Assembly: GCA_944324945.1 (NCBI GenBank)
Contig: CALUYE010000003.1
Span: 1-64,000 of the forward strand
Direction: 5' to 3'
Source of the DNA: Candidatus Gastranaerophilales bacterium
GTDB lineage: Bacteria > Cyanobacteriota > Vampirovibrionia > Gastranaerophilales > Gastranaerophilaceae
Length of the DNA: 64,000 nucleotides
Shown here: positions 8,401-16,182 of the stretch, piece after piece
How positions within the stretch are numbered: the first letter of the stretch is position 1
Layout: the number at the start of each line of letters is the position of its first letter
Position numbers and translations under genes: made by a program
Notes under the pieces: generated by a model
The model's input: the letters and a program-made list of their open reading frames with translations, nothing else
What the model was told of the DNA's origin: nothing
The model's database searches: none

Positions 8401-10476
8401 TTATGAATATATTTCTTTGTATTCATCAGATTTAATATATTCACTAATCCATTTACGGTCATCATTTCCTATGCAACCGTTTTGCATATGCCATTCATAT
8501 CGTTCATAACTGTTCTTAAATATCGGGCGTGCAACAATTGAACTTTTTATTTTAGGTTCAATTTGTTGTTTTGGTGCTTTTAGTGTTTTCTTTATCGGAA
8601 TATTTGTTTGCGTTAATACTTCTTCTTTTTTATTAAAATCTTTTATTAATTCACTCTCTAATAAATCCATATCGTTAATATTAAAATGTTCTTTTATTGC
8701 TTTTATTGTTTTACGTCTTAATTTTGCTTGTTTTTCGATTTTTTGTTTGTAATCTTCAACATCTTTAATCTCTCCCATTTGATAGGCAAGAGGGTGGGTT
8801 GAAGTTACTCTTTGAACTTTACACAGAAATTCCCCTTTGAGGGTATAAACCTTTATGTAACTTAAATCAAATAAGCTGTATTTTATTATTACTTTTTCTT
8901 TTATTCCATATAATGCCTCGTCGAAATAATCAGACTTTAGAAAAGTTATACCGTTTCTTCCTATGTGTTTAATTTCTTGTGCCATCATTAAATCATCAAG
9001 TTTGTTTTCGTCTATTCCTTGTTTTTCTGCTTCATCGAGCACTTCTTGAATTGTTTTATCTGTATCATTTGTGCAGGGTTGAGCGTGTTTAAATTTTAGC
9101 CATTCCTCTATTAATGCTATTGTTTGTTGTATTGTCGGTATAAAGTTATTCTTTTGGTGTATTGTTTTATGGAGTTTTTCATTTCTTTTAAGATATGCGG
9201 GTTTTGTTTCTATGCTTGTTCCGATATAGCTTGGCATAAGTTTTTCAAAGCCTTCTTGAAAATCCAAAAAGAAACGCTCGATAACCTTAGCTCGAGCGTT
9301 ATATGGAGCGGCATATAACGGTTTTATTCCTAATCTTTGATAAACTCCTGTAAATCCTAATTCTTCAAACTTTTTATCCCCGTTGAAAAATTTACTCTTA
9401 AAGGCTCTGCCGTTATCCTGATAAACAAATTCAGGGATATAATCCATTTTCAAAATGGCGTTGCGTAGTGCTGAAGCTATATTTTGAGTACATTCTTCAA
9501 GCATAATTTCATATCCTACAAGCCCTCCGGATTTCCAATCCAAAAAGCCTAATAACGTTGCCCTTGTAGGTCTTCCCGTAAAAGGATTTATTACTTGGAA
9601 ATTAAGAGTGTGACCATCTGCGATTAACACTTGTCCTGCTTTTAGTAATGCAGCGTTTCTTACAATGTACGGTTCAACCTTATCTTTTAAGGCTTTTTGC
9701 CCTTCTCTTGCAAGTATCCATTTATCATAGTTTTTATCTTTAAACCAGTTGGCATAACGTCTAAAGGTTACATCTTTAGGCAGAATTTCATAACCTCTTT
9801 CTTTTAAAATATGTTTTGTTAAACTTATTGACTTTCCTATTGAAAAAGCGTTTGGGGATAACAATATTTGTATAAAAATTTTTATTTGTTCTTCATTTAA
9901 GGAGGTATTGTACTCTTTTCTTGTTGAATATTTATATTGCCCGACTAATGCCGTCCAATCTTTGTTGTAATCTAATAATGCCCGCCATCTGTAGAGTGAA
10001 CCTATAGAGGTTTTGCCTAAATGTATAAAAATTTCTTGATAAAGCATTCCTGTATTGTATAGTTCAATAAATTCCTTATCTATATTTTTACTTTTAACTT
10101 TTAGTTTATCTTTTTTGTAATTTTCTCTAAAATCAATCCAGTTAATTATTAAGTCATATTTTGCAAGTGCAATTCTCTTTTGGTGTTCTGAAATTAACTT
10201 TTCTTGCTTAATATTTAGATTATTTAGTTCTATAACTTCAGTTTTTGTGGAATTAAACTCATTATAGTATTCTTGAATATATTTGACTTGTAAATCTTTC
10301 TCAATAGTACTTAATTTAATTTTATATGTTTTACCGCCTCGAATATTCTCTGTTTTATATTCATATTTATTTTGGTTTAAAGAAAGTCTAACAGCTCTTT
10401 TTGTGATGTTTTTCAACTTCGCAAGTGTTTCAACATCTATCCATGTATCTTTTATATCTGTATTATTATCTGCCAT
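8401..10476 (-). CDS. Mu-type DDE transposase
   Basis: The 691-residue protein catalyses strand transfer in a MuA-like transposition reaction. Residues 10-65 form a Mu-type winged-helix domain (TWIDVETLAKLKNITKRAVR...IRGGKTYKI). Residues about 100-250 are the end-binding helical subdomains. The retroviral-integrase-like core runs about 275-420 with D287 (LIADGHT), D354 (YQDNGRAFKS) and E400 (AKVIERFF), the expected DDE order. A Mu-transposase C-terminal beta-barrel-like part (about 490-570) and a basic tail follow. The start ATG has AAGGA six bases upstream. It heads a minus-strand module with the MuB-like ATPase and the stand-alone DNA-binding protein. All domains and catalytic residues are present, so it looks functional. 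The exact element ends are not resolved. Confidence 0.92.
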   Translation of the reverse strand: MADNNTDIKDTWIDVETLAKLKNITKRAVRLSLNQNKYEYKTENIRGGKTYKIKLSTIEKDLQVKYIQEYYNEFNSTKTEVIELNNLNIKQEKLISEHQKRIALAKYDLIINWIDFRENYKKDKLKVKSKNIDKEFIELYNTGMLYQEIFIHLGKTSIGSLYRWRALLDYNKDWTALVGQYKYSTRKEYNTSLNEEQIKIFIQILLSPNAFSIGKSISLTKHILKERGYEILPKDVTFRRYANWFKDKNYDKWILAREGQKALKDKVEPYIVRNAALLKAGQVLIADGHTLNFQVINPFTGRPTRATLLGFLDWKSGGLVGYEIMLEECTQNIASALRNAILKMDYIPEFVYQDNGRAFKSKFFNGDKKFEELGFTGVYQRLGIKPLYAAPYNARAKVIERFFLDFQEGFEKLMPSYIGTSIETKPAYLKRNEKLHKTIHQKNNFIPTIQQTIALIEEWLKFKHAQPCTNDTDKTIQEVLDEAEKQGIDENKLDDLMMAQEIKHIGRNGITFLKSDYFDEALYGIKEKVIIKYSLFDLSYIKVYTLKGEFLCKVQRVTSTHPLAYQMGEIKDVEDYKQKIEKQAKLRRKTIKAIKEHFNINDMDLLESELIKDFNKKEEVLTQTNIPIKKTLKAPKQQIEPKIKSSIVARPIFKNSYERYEWHMQNGCIGNDDRKWISEYIKSDEYKEIYS

Positions 10477-10582
10477 ATAATTCCTTATACAATTAAAGCT
10501 ACTGTATATTAGCTTCCCTATTCTTAAATTGGAAGTAGTTTAGGGGGAAATGTGTTGTTTTGTATTCAAATATATTGAATTG

Positions 10583-10789
10583 TTAAGCAGAATTTTATTA
10601 AAACACCACTAAAACAGCTTTAAAACATTAATAAAACAATAATTATTCAGTTTATAGAGTGAAAATTTGAAAATATTTCTCAGAGTTTCTTCCACCTTAA
10701 TTAAATATATTCAAACACATATTTTTTACACTTAGTTTTAGAAAAGTCTATTTTAATTTGAGAATAAAATATTGATTAATTCTGCTTAA
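10583..10789. repeat. 12-bp inverted repeat pair
   Basis: TTAAGCAGAATT at 10583-10594 is matched by its exact reverse complement AATTCTGCTTAA at 10778-10789. The arms enclose about 183 bp that includes the phased TAAAACA repeats. Paired sites flanking a phased array upstream of a transposase are consistent with protein-binding sites such as operators or transposase-binding sites. Chance is less likely for a 12-bp match at this distance but cannot be excluded in AT-rich DNA. Confidence 0.5.
10599..10638. repeat. four phased TAAAACA direct repeats
   Basis: TAAAACA starts at 10599, 10610, 10621 and 10632, an exact 11-bp period, with different four-base spacers (CCAC, GCTT, TTAA and then AATAA). 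Spacing of one helical turn places the same face of every repeat on one side of the DNA, typical of cooperative protein-binding iterons or operators. The array starts about 120 bp upstream of the transposase ATG. Confidence 0.65.
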
Positions 10790-11277
10790 ATATAAATGGG
10801 GAAATATTTTCCGCCTGTAAAATTCACTTCCGACTAAAAAATAAAATTTTATTTCAATTACCTGAAAATGTAAAATTATAATAGAATGTAATCAAAAATT
10901 TAAACGTCTAAAAGCTAATAATTTAAGCGTTTTAAACAATTTTTAGCAAAAATTAGGCTTAATCAATTGGCGATTAGTTCGAATTACTCAATCTTGTCCG
11001 CCCCTACAATTTAAACACAGTCGCATTATTTAGGTATATCAAGTGTTTTAAGGAGAAAAAGTGAGTATTTTATGACCCTATAACCGGACATTTTGAGCTT
11101 TTCAATTACTTATTTCTCATTTTGAGGGAAGCGCCTTAAACGTCTAATATATCTATACTTTCGAGGGTGTTGATTGTTGAAATTTAAGAATTAAACTACA
11201 TGAAAAGTTATAAACTAAATAATCAAACCATATGACTCTTTACAAGAAAATTCAATGAAAAAATACTGACAGTCGGT

Positions 11278-12099
11278 TTGGCAATACTTATGTTGCAATC
11301 TAATTTTACTATAGCAAGCATCTTTAACAGCAAGGATAAAAACATGACAAGAACAGATATTTGTAAAGAAAATTACAAAACTCTTTTCAAAGGAGAAGCA
11401 TTGCCGACAACAGGTGATGACCCTGACATGATGGCGATTTTGCAAAAATATATTTTCGGTGAAATTTTTACGGTCGGGGAACTTGATATAAAAACAAGAG
11501 AAATGATTACGGTTACTTCTCTTGCTGTTCAGCAGACTTTACCGCAGTTAAAAGCGCATATTAACGCAGCCTTAAATGTTGGAGTAACAGCAATTAAACT
11601 AAGAGAATCGATTTATCAGCTTGCTCCTTTTATCGGATTCCCGAAAACTTTGAATGCTTTGGGCGTGCTAAACGAAGTATTTAAAGAAAGAGGAATTGAA
11701 ACGCCGCTTAAATCGACTGCAACCATTAAAGAAGAGGAACGCTACAATAAAGGTTTTGAAATTCAAAATCCTTTATACGGGGATGAAATTAAACAGGCAA
11801 TGAAAGGCTTGCCTGATGATATGGGAGCAGATGTTGCAAGATTTTTAACGGAGGTATGTTTCGGTGATTTTTATACAAGAGAAGGACTTGATGTTAAAAC
11901 AAGAGAATTACTGTTTATAGCAGCTCTTGTTACAACAGGAAATACTGTAACTCTTAAAAGTCATATTAAAGGAAATTTAAAAGCCGGCAATTCAAAAGAA
12001 ACTATAACAGCATCAATAATCCAATGTTTACCTTATGTTGGGTTCCCAAATACACTTGCAGCGCTGAAAAGTTTAAAAGAAGTTCTTGCTGAAAGATAA
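11278..12099 (+). CDS. tandem carboxymuconolactone decarboxylase-like protein, 5' end frameshifted
   Basis: A CMD-family protein (AhpD-like fold) with two repeats: about residues 45-125 and 165-260, each with 'LDIKTREMITVTSLA' or 'LDVKTRELLFIAAL', an 'AHINAALNVG' or 'SHIKGNLKAG' helix, and a 'GFPKT'/'GFPNT' turn. The AhpD CxxC redox motif is absent, so this is not a classical peroxidase partner. The frame is open from a TTG at 11278. In-frame ATGs lie at 11290 and at 11344, the latter with AAGGA seven bases upstream. An ATG at 11255 followed by six A would, with one more A, give an intact Sec signal peptide joined to this frame. The ancestral protein was therefore probably exported, and the present copy is either cytoplasmic or a recent pseudogene. 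Confidence 0.8.
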   Translation: MAILMLQSNFTIASIFNSKDKNMTRTDICKENYKTLFKGEALPTTGDDPDMMAILQKYIFGEIFTVGELDIKTREMITVTSLAVQQTLPQLKAHINAALNVGVTAIKLRESIYQLAPFIGFPKTLNALGVLNEVFKERGIETPLKSTATIKEEERYNKGFEIQNPLYGDEIKQAMKGLPDDMGADVARFLTEVCFGDFYTREGLDVKTRELLFIAALVTTGNTVTLKSHIKGNLKAGNSKETITASIIQCLPYVGFPNTLAALKSLKEVLAER

Positions 12100-12169
12100 T
12101 TTAACCACTAAAAAATAATACACCAGCTTTTAAAGGTAATATTAACCAAAAAACAAAGGGTTGCAAAAA

Positions 12170-12198
12170 TACAGCCTGTCGGAAATCAAGAGGCTGTA
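12170..12198 (-). terminator. intrinsic terminator between convergent genes
   Basis: TACAGCCT (12170-12177) pairs with AGGCTGTA (12191-12198) around a 13-base loop. On the minus strand the stem is followed by a run of T (12165-12169). The plus side is followed by a looser T-rich tract, so it may act in both directions for the convergent CMD and flavin-reductase genes. Confidence 0.6.
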
Positions 12199-12210
12199 CT
12201 TTATAAATTT

Positions 12211-12741
12211 TTATAAACTCTTTCCGAGTTCATAGGCTTTTTGCGGATATTGTGTACGTTTAACATCTCCCTCTGTCCAGACTCCTGATGCGATAATTTT
12301 TCCTATATCAGTCCAGCCGAGATAATTCAATAAGACTTCATAATGATTTATTATAGGCTGAGCTTCTTTTTCGGAGGTATCAGCATAAGTCATAAGAAGG
12401 GCAGCTTTTTTAGGTTTGCTTATTTGCCCGTTAATTGCATAAAATCTATCTATTACTGCTTTAATTTGAGCAGAAATTCCAAAATAATACATAGGAGTTG
12501 CAAATACAACTGCATCTGAATCAATAATATTTGCCTTCACAAATTCAAAATCATCCCTAAATACACATTGACCGTTCATTCCGCATTTGTTGCAGGCAAT
12601 GCAGGGGTGAACATTTTTGAATGCAGAATCAAATCTTACAACTGTATGACCAGCCTCTTGTGCACCTTTTATAAAATTATCCGCCAAAGTATTCGAATTC
12701 CCGTTTTTTCTCGGACTTCCCGTTATAACAAGAATTTTCAT
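12211..12741 (-). CDS. NADPH-dependent FMN reductase / iron-sulfur flavoprotein-like
   Basis: A 176-residue flavodoxin-fold protein. The N-terminus MKILVITGSPRKNGNSNTL is the FMN phosphate-binding loop (GSPRKNGNS). A Cys-rich patch, CIACNKCGMNGQC at about 48-60, resembles the cysteine motif of iron-sulfur flavoproteins, and ATPMYYFGISAQIKAVIDR is the flavin-face motif. It probably reduces quinones, nitro compounds or metal centres with NAD(P)H. The ATG at 12741 follows a strong AGGAGGC; 17 extra in-frame codons upstream are not needed. It converges on the CMD gene across a terminator. The precise substrate is not predictable. Confidence 0.85.
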   Translation of the reverse strand: MKILVITGSPRKNGNSNTLADNFIKGAQEAGHTVVRFDSAFKNVHPCIACNKCGMNGQCVFRDDFEFVKANIIDSDAVVFATPMYYFGISAQIKAVIDRFYAINGQISKPKKAALLMTYADTSEKEAQPIINHYEVLLNYLGWTDIGKIIASGVWTEGDVKRTQYPQKAYELGKSL

Positions 12742-12931
12742 TTTTTTGCCTCCTTTTTTATTATTCGAAATTATGACAGAGCCTGCAGCCATCGCAGCAG
12801 CAGTCGTAAAAAACGTATTTTAATAAATTTTCGCCTGTCCATATTTAAACCTTTATTATATTTTAGAACCTTATAACAACTCTAAGTCAAGATGTTAATA
12901 ATATTTTATAATTTAAAGATACTAAAAATTA

Positions 12932-13396
12932 TCAATACAATTTCATATACAATAAAGGATATGGGTTGCCTTGTTTGTCCGTTTGCGTTCTTTTGTATAC
13001 TCTAAAACCATTGTTTTCATAGAATCTTTTAGCATTAGGGTTTTGTTCGTTTACGGTTAATTCTTTTATTGAATAGTCTTTAATTCCGAGTTGGATTAAC
13101 TTTGTGCCAATCCCGTTATTTCTTTCTTTTGCACTTACAAAAAGCATTTCAAGTTTTTGATTTTCAATACCCATAAAAGCAATCGGATGATTATCATCAT
13201 TTATAACTACCAATAAATTTTCTATCTTTCTTAATGCATTTGGAACATATAATTTAATTTTTTCTATTTCATTTTTTGATAAAAATAAATGAGTTACTAA
13301 AACCGAACCCTCCCAAACATCAACAAGCGCATCAATTAACTTATCATCTCTATTATTTTTATCTATTTTTATAATTTTTATATAAAAATTATACAA
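12932..13396 (-). CDS. GNAT acetyltransferase, YjaB-like
   Basis: A 154-residue GNAT-fold acetyltransferase that transfers an acetyl group from acetyl-CoA. The acetyl-CoA loop is seen as ERNNGIGTKLIQLGI (R/Q-x-x-G-x-G/A pattern), and the C-terminal part VNEQNPNAKRFYENNGFRVYKR is the typical motif B. The overall layout, including THLFLS near the start and NPYPLLYMKL at the end, matches E. coli YjaB-type proteins, whose substrate is not well defined. No signal or membrane segment is present. It is transcribed away from the 13528 gene. Confidence 0.85.
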   Translation of the reverse strand: MYNFYIKIIKIDKNNRDDKLIDALVDVWEGSVLVTHLFLSKNEIEKIKLYVPNALRKIENLLVVINDDNHPIAFMGIENQKLEMLFVSAKERNNGIGTKLIQLGIKDYSIKELTVNEQNPNAKRFYENNGFRVYKRTQTDKQGNPYPLLYMKLY

Positions 13397-13407
13397 AAAA
13401 ATAATAT

Positions 13408-13437
13408 TTTACAAGAAAGAAAGCAGTGCGTTATAAT
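13408..13437 (+). promoter_or_regulatory. sigma-70-type promoter for the 13528 gene
   Basis: TTTACA (13408-13413) and TATAAT (13432-13437) are separated by 18 bp, close to the housekeeping consensus. The predicted start near 13444 gives a leader of roughly 84 bases, which holds a minimal ORF (MAVRMV) ending directly at the GTG start of the next gene. Confidence 0.55.
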
Positions 13438-13527
13438 GTCTTGGTAAAGCAAATTATAAAAATTCCAATATAACAGACTGGGATACTCACTTAAGGGGTA
13501 TCACTTATGGCAGTGAGGATGGTTTAA

Positions 13528-14151
13528 GTGATTTCATCAATAACAGCAAATAACGTAAATTTTAAAAATACGGCTTTAGGCAATAAAAATGTCAGCTATG
13601 AATTACAGAGAAAGAACAATAAAGAATCTGTAAAAATTGAAACAATCGGGGCTGTAGTCGGACTTGGAACAGGAATTGGTGCAAAATTACTGAAAAAAGA
13701 CACAAATACTTCGCTTAAGTATGGAATAGGAGCATATTTTACATCACTTTTGTTGTTATATTTTTTAAAAGGTTTGTTAAATATATCTGATTCAAAATTC
13801 GCATATAAACAATACGAAAAAGAAGAAAAGTACAAAAATAAATTTGATGAATTTATTTCTCGTATTTCGACTCCCGAAAAAATTGATTTCGGAAATGAAG
13901 AAAAAAACAAACAATATTATAAAATTGCAAAAAAAGAACGCATGGAAACCAACAAAATAAATCTAGCAGCAATAGCAACAGGTATAATTACAGCTATTAC
14001 GGCAGGAATTATTTGTCAATACAAAAAAGTTCCCAATAAAATTGATAAAATCTCAACACTTTCACTTATCGCAACCACAGGCGCGCTGTTTTTAGGAAAT
14101 GCTGTTTCTATTTTCAAAAAAAACAAAGGAATATTAATATTTCAAAAATAA
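13528..14151 (+). CDS. lineage-specific membrane protein with NVNFK-type N-terminus
   Basis: A 207-residue protein starting at GTG, with GAGG about 9 bases upstream. The N-terminus reads ISSITANNVNFKN. Four hydrophobic segments are visible: about 39-52 (GAVVGLGTGIGAKLL), 70-92 (IGAYFTSLLLLYFLKGLL), 150-168 (LAAIATGIITAITAG) and 178-195. They are arranged as two hairpins around a charged, Lys-rich middle (95-145), suggesting an internal duplication. I do not recognise a family beyond this lineage. No enzymatic motif is seen; it is probably an inner-membrane protein of unknown function. Confidence 0.7.
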   Translation: MISSITANNVNFKNTALGNKNVSYELQRKNNKESVKIETIGAVVGLGTGIGAKLLKKDTNTSLKYGIGAYFTSLLLLYFLKGLLNISDSKFAYKQYEKEEKYKNKFDEFISRISTPEKIDFGNEEKNKQYYKIAKKERMETNKINLAAIATGIITAITAGIICQYKKVPNKIDKISTLSLIATTGALFLGNAVSIFKKNKGILIFQK

Positions 14152-14279
14152 ATCAACAAAAAACTATACAGAACTATCAAGACCGCCGCAAAAATACAAT
14201 TATAATACCTGTATTAATCTTAAAAAATATTTTAAAACACCGAATTTATTATTGTTTTCTTTGTAATCTACTTAAGATT

Positions 14280-15815
14280 TTATTTTTTAGGAAGAATGTA
14301 TTCTAATACAATTTCAGGTATACCGTCTACCATTTCAGCTTTTCTGATTACCCTAAATTGAGAATTTCTCGGGAATATTCCTTCTCGCCCGCCGGGACAG
14401 CATTTACCAAGCTTTACTTTTGCACCTTGCGGCACTTCTATTATCATCCTTGCTTTTTTGTTGGCTCTATTGTTTGAATATTGTTCTAATACCCCGGTAT
14501 TTGTAGAAAAATATGAATACCCTTTATCGATTACTATATCTCCAACTTGAGAGCTAACTAATTTATCAATATATATATCATTTAATTTTGTATTATTCCA
14601 TGTCGTATCACCTACACTGGAAACACCTCTATAAAATACTTGTTTACTTTCTAACGGCTTTTGTTGTTCTATAATTTTATCTAAAACTCTGCATTCAAAA
14701 TCAGGCTCCATTCCTTCTCTCAGCATAGCGTTTCTATGTGTTGAAATTGTATTATAGTCGACTATATTGTCAAGTTGTTTCACTTCAAAGTAACGCCAGT
14801 CATCTATATGCGCGAGTACGTCTGCATCGGTATAAGTTATTTCATTTTGTTTCAACAGTTTTTTAACCTTATCAAAATTAATTCTATCTGTTGGCGATAA
14901 TGAAATTAATTTATTTTTCACACAAAGTTCTCTATACTCATCCGAATTTATCCATAACATGTCCAAATATTGATTTTCATCTTTATACATTCTTTCCATC
15001 TCTTTATAATAACGACTACCAGGAGAACAATCCGCCAGCAATTCTTTCATTCTCTCTTCTTCTGCGGGCATAGATTTTCTTGCTTTACTCTTGAAAGCCT
15101 TTTCAGCTTGAGACATGTCTTCAAGCACTTGTATTTTTTTATTTAGTATTTCAACTTGTTCCGAAGTCAAAGCGCTTACATCAGTTTTTCTTAGTTCGTC
15201 AATAGTTATATTTGGTCTTCCGATTAATTCAAAAAATTTTTTTTCATTCTCTTTCGCTAACTTTTCTGCAGCTTCTTGAGCCTCTTTTGCTGCTTTTTCC
15301 AGAGCTTCTTGCTTAGCCTTAATTTTTACATCAAGCTCAGTTATTTGTTTCTTGGATAAATTTTTCTTGTTGAAGTTTTGCAGCTCTTCAAGGCTTATAT
15401 CTTGTTTATTTATTAAATTTTTAAAATCTTCTTGATGTTTCTTTGCATTTTGTGCAATTTCAGTTAAATTTATACCGTTAACAAATAATCCCTTATTCGT
15501 CTGTTCATAAATTTTTTCAAAAATTAAAGCTCCATCTTTAGCAGTTTTTGTTGATTTTCTTAAAACGCCATTAGAGTATTCCATAACAACTCTGGAACCA
15601 TCTTCCATGGTTTTAGAGAATTTACCCGTTAATTTTCCGTTTTCTGCTAATAATTTTGAAATTCCATCTTGAGTTATATCTGTAATTTTTTCAACAATTT
15701 CGCTATCAGGCACATTTTTAATCTGTTCAATTGCTTTTCTTGGCTTAATTTTTCCAAAATAAACACCAACACCTACAGCAACAGCTGCTCCTGTGATTGC
15801 CAAACCCATAAGCAC
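14280..15815 (-). CDS. putative ADP-ribosyltransferase (R-S-E type)
   Basis: The 511-residue protein ends in a domain like mono-ADP-ribosyltransferase toxins. R396 lies in VFYRGVSS, the strand-turn motif FSTNT has S437-T438, and GGREGIFPRNSQF has E478 followed by the PRNS turn seen in C3/iota-type enzymes. These give the R-S-E triad, although the residue two before the Glu is Gly rather than Glu or Gln. Residues 3-20 are a transmembrane-like stretch. Residues 55-105 hold a repeat-like GKLTGKFSKTMEDGS segment, and 165-260 are coiled coil. The GTG start at 15815 is uncertain. The same frame continues upstream to a stop at 15930-15932, and five codons beyond that is an ATG (15947). The target and export route are unknown. 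Confidence 0.7.
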   Translation of the reverse strand: MLMGLAITGAAVAVGVGVYFGKIKPRKAIEQIKNVPDSEIVEKITDITQDGISKLLAENGKLTGKFSKTMEDGSRVVMEYSNGVLRKSTKTAKDGALIFEKIYEQTNKGLFVNGINLTEIAQNAKKHQEDFKNLINKQDISLEELQNFNKKNLSKKQITELDVKIKAKQEALEKAAKEAQEAAEKLAKENEKKFFELIGRPNITIDELRKTDVSALTSEQVEILNKKIQVLEDMSQAEKAFKSKARKSMPAEEERMKELLADCSPGSRYYKEMERMYKDENQYLDMLWINSDEYRELCVKNKLISLSPTDRINFDKVKKLLKQNEITYTDADVLAHIDDWRYFEVKQLDNIVDYNTISTHRNAMLREGMEPDFECRVLDKIIEQQKPLESKQVFYRGVSSVGDTTWNNTKLNDIYIDKLVSSQVGDIVIDKGYSYFSTNTGVLEQYSNNRANKKARMIIEVPQGAKVKLGKCCPGGREGIFPRNSQFRVIRKAEMVDGIPEIVLEYILPKK

Positions 15816-16111
15816 CTTTTCAATTTTTTTATTACCATCTTTTATTTGATTTGCAGGCTTTATATGCTCAATCGGGTTAGAAAGATTATTTTGTTTATTT
15901 GATAAATAAGCTTTGTTAGCCTGACTTAATTAACACTTTCCATTCATGTCTCCAAACCTTTATAAAATATAAATAAATAAAGTAAAAAATAATGTAAAAA
16001 TTGCTAAATATATAATCTTAGAAATAAAAAATACTGCTAAAACATTAAATACGCAAAACATTTATCGTTTTAGACAGCACAATATCTTAATAAATTAAAA
16101 ATTTTATAAAA

Positions 16112-16140
16112 AAAGAAAGGGTCGATATAGATATCGACCC
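16112..16140 (-). terminator. flagellin terminator
   Basis: GGGTCGATAT (16119-16128) pairs perfectly with ATATCGACCC (16131-16140). Read on the minus strand the stem is followed by a T-rich tract (CTTTCTTTTTTTA), a typical rho-independent terminator about 40 bp after the flagellin stop. Confidence 0.85.
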
Positions 16141-16182
16141 ACTGTATTGCCATCACCAGTTAGATATATTCTCTATTTTATA

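Larger units (their letters stand above)
10477..11254. other. non-coding region with repeats, upstream of the transposase
   Basis: About 775 bp without a convincing gene separates the transposase start from the CMD gene. It is more AT-rich than its flanks. It contains a short palindrome (ATTCAA at 10564-10569 and TTGAAT at 10575-10580), the phased repeats at 10599-10638, the 12-bp inverted pair at 10583/10778, and a 12-bp direct repeat TTAAACGTCTAA at 10900-10911 and 11136-11147. Mu-like elements carry transposase-binding sites and a control region near one end, so the element end and its operator probably lie here. I could not fix the terminal bases or a target duplication. Confidence 0.5.

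Noticed and set aside
6690-10840. Similar short strings near 6720 (CTAAAATTTCAC...CGATTAG) and 10815 (GTAAAATTCAC...CGACTAA) as possible element ends
   Set aside because: They are in the same orientation, imperfect and AT-rich; transposon ends should be inverted, so this is not sufficient evidence.
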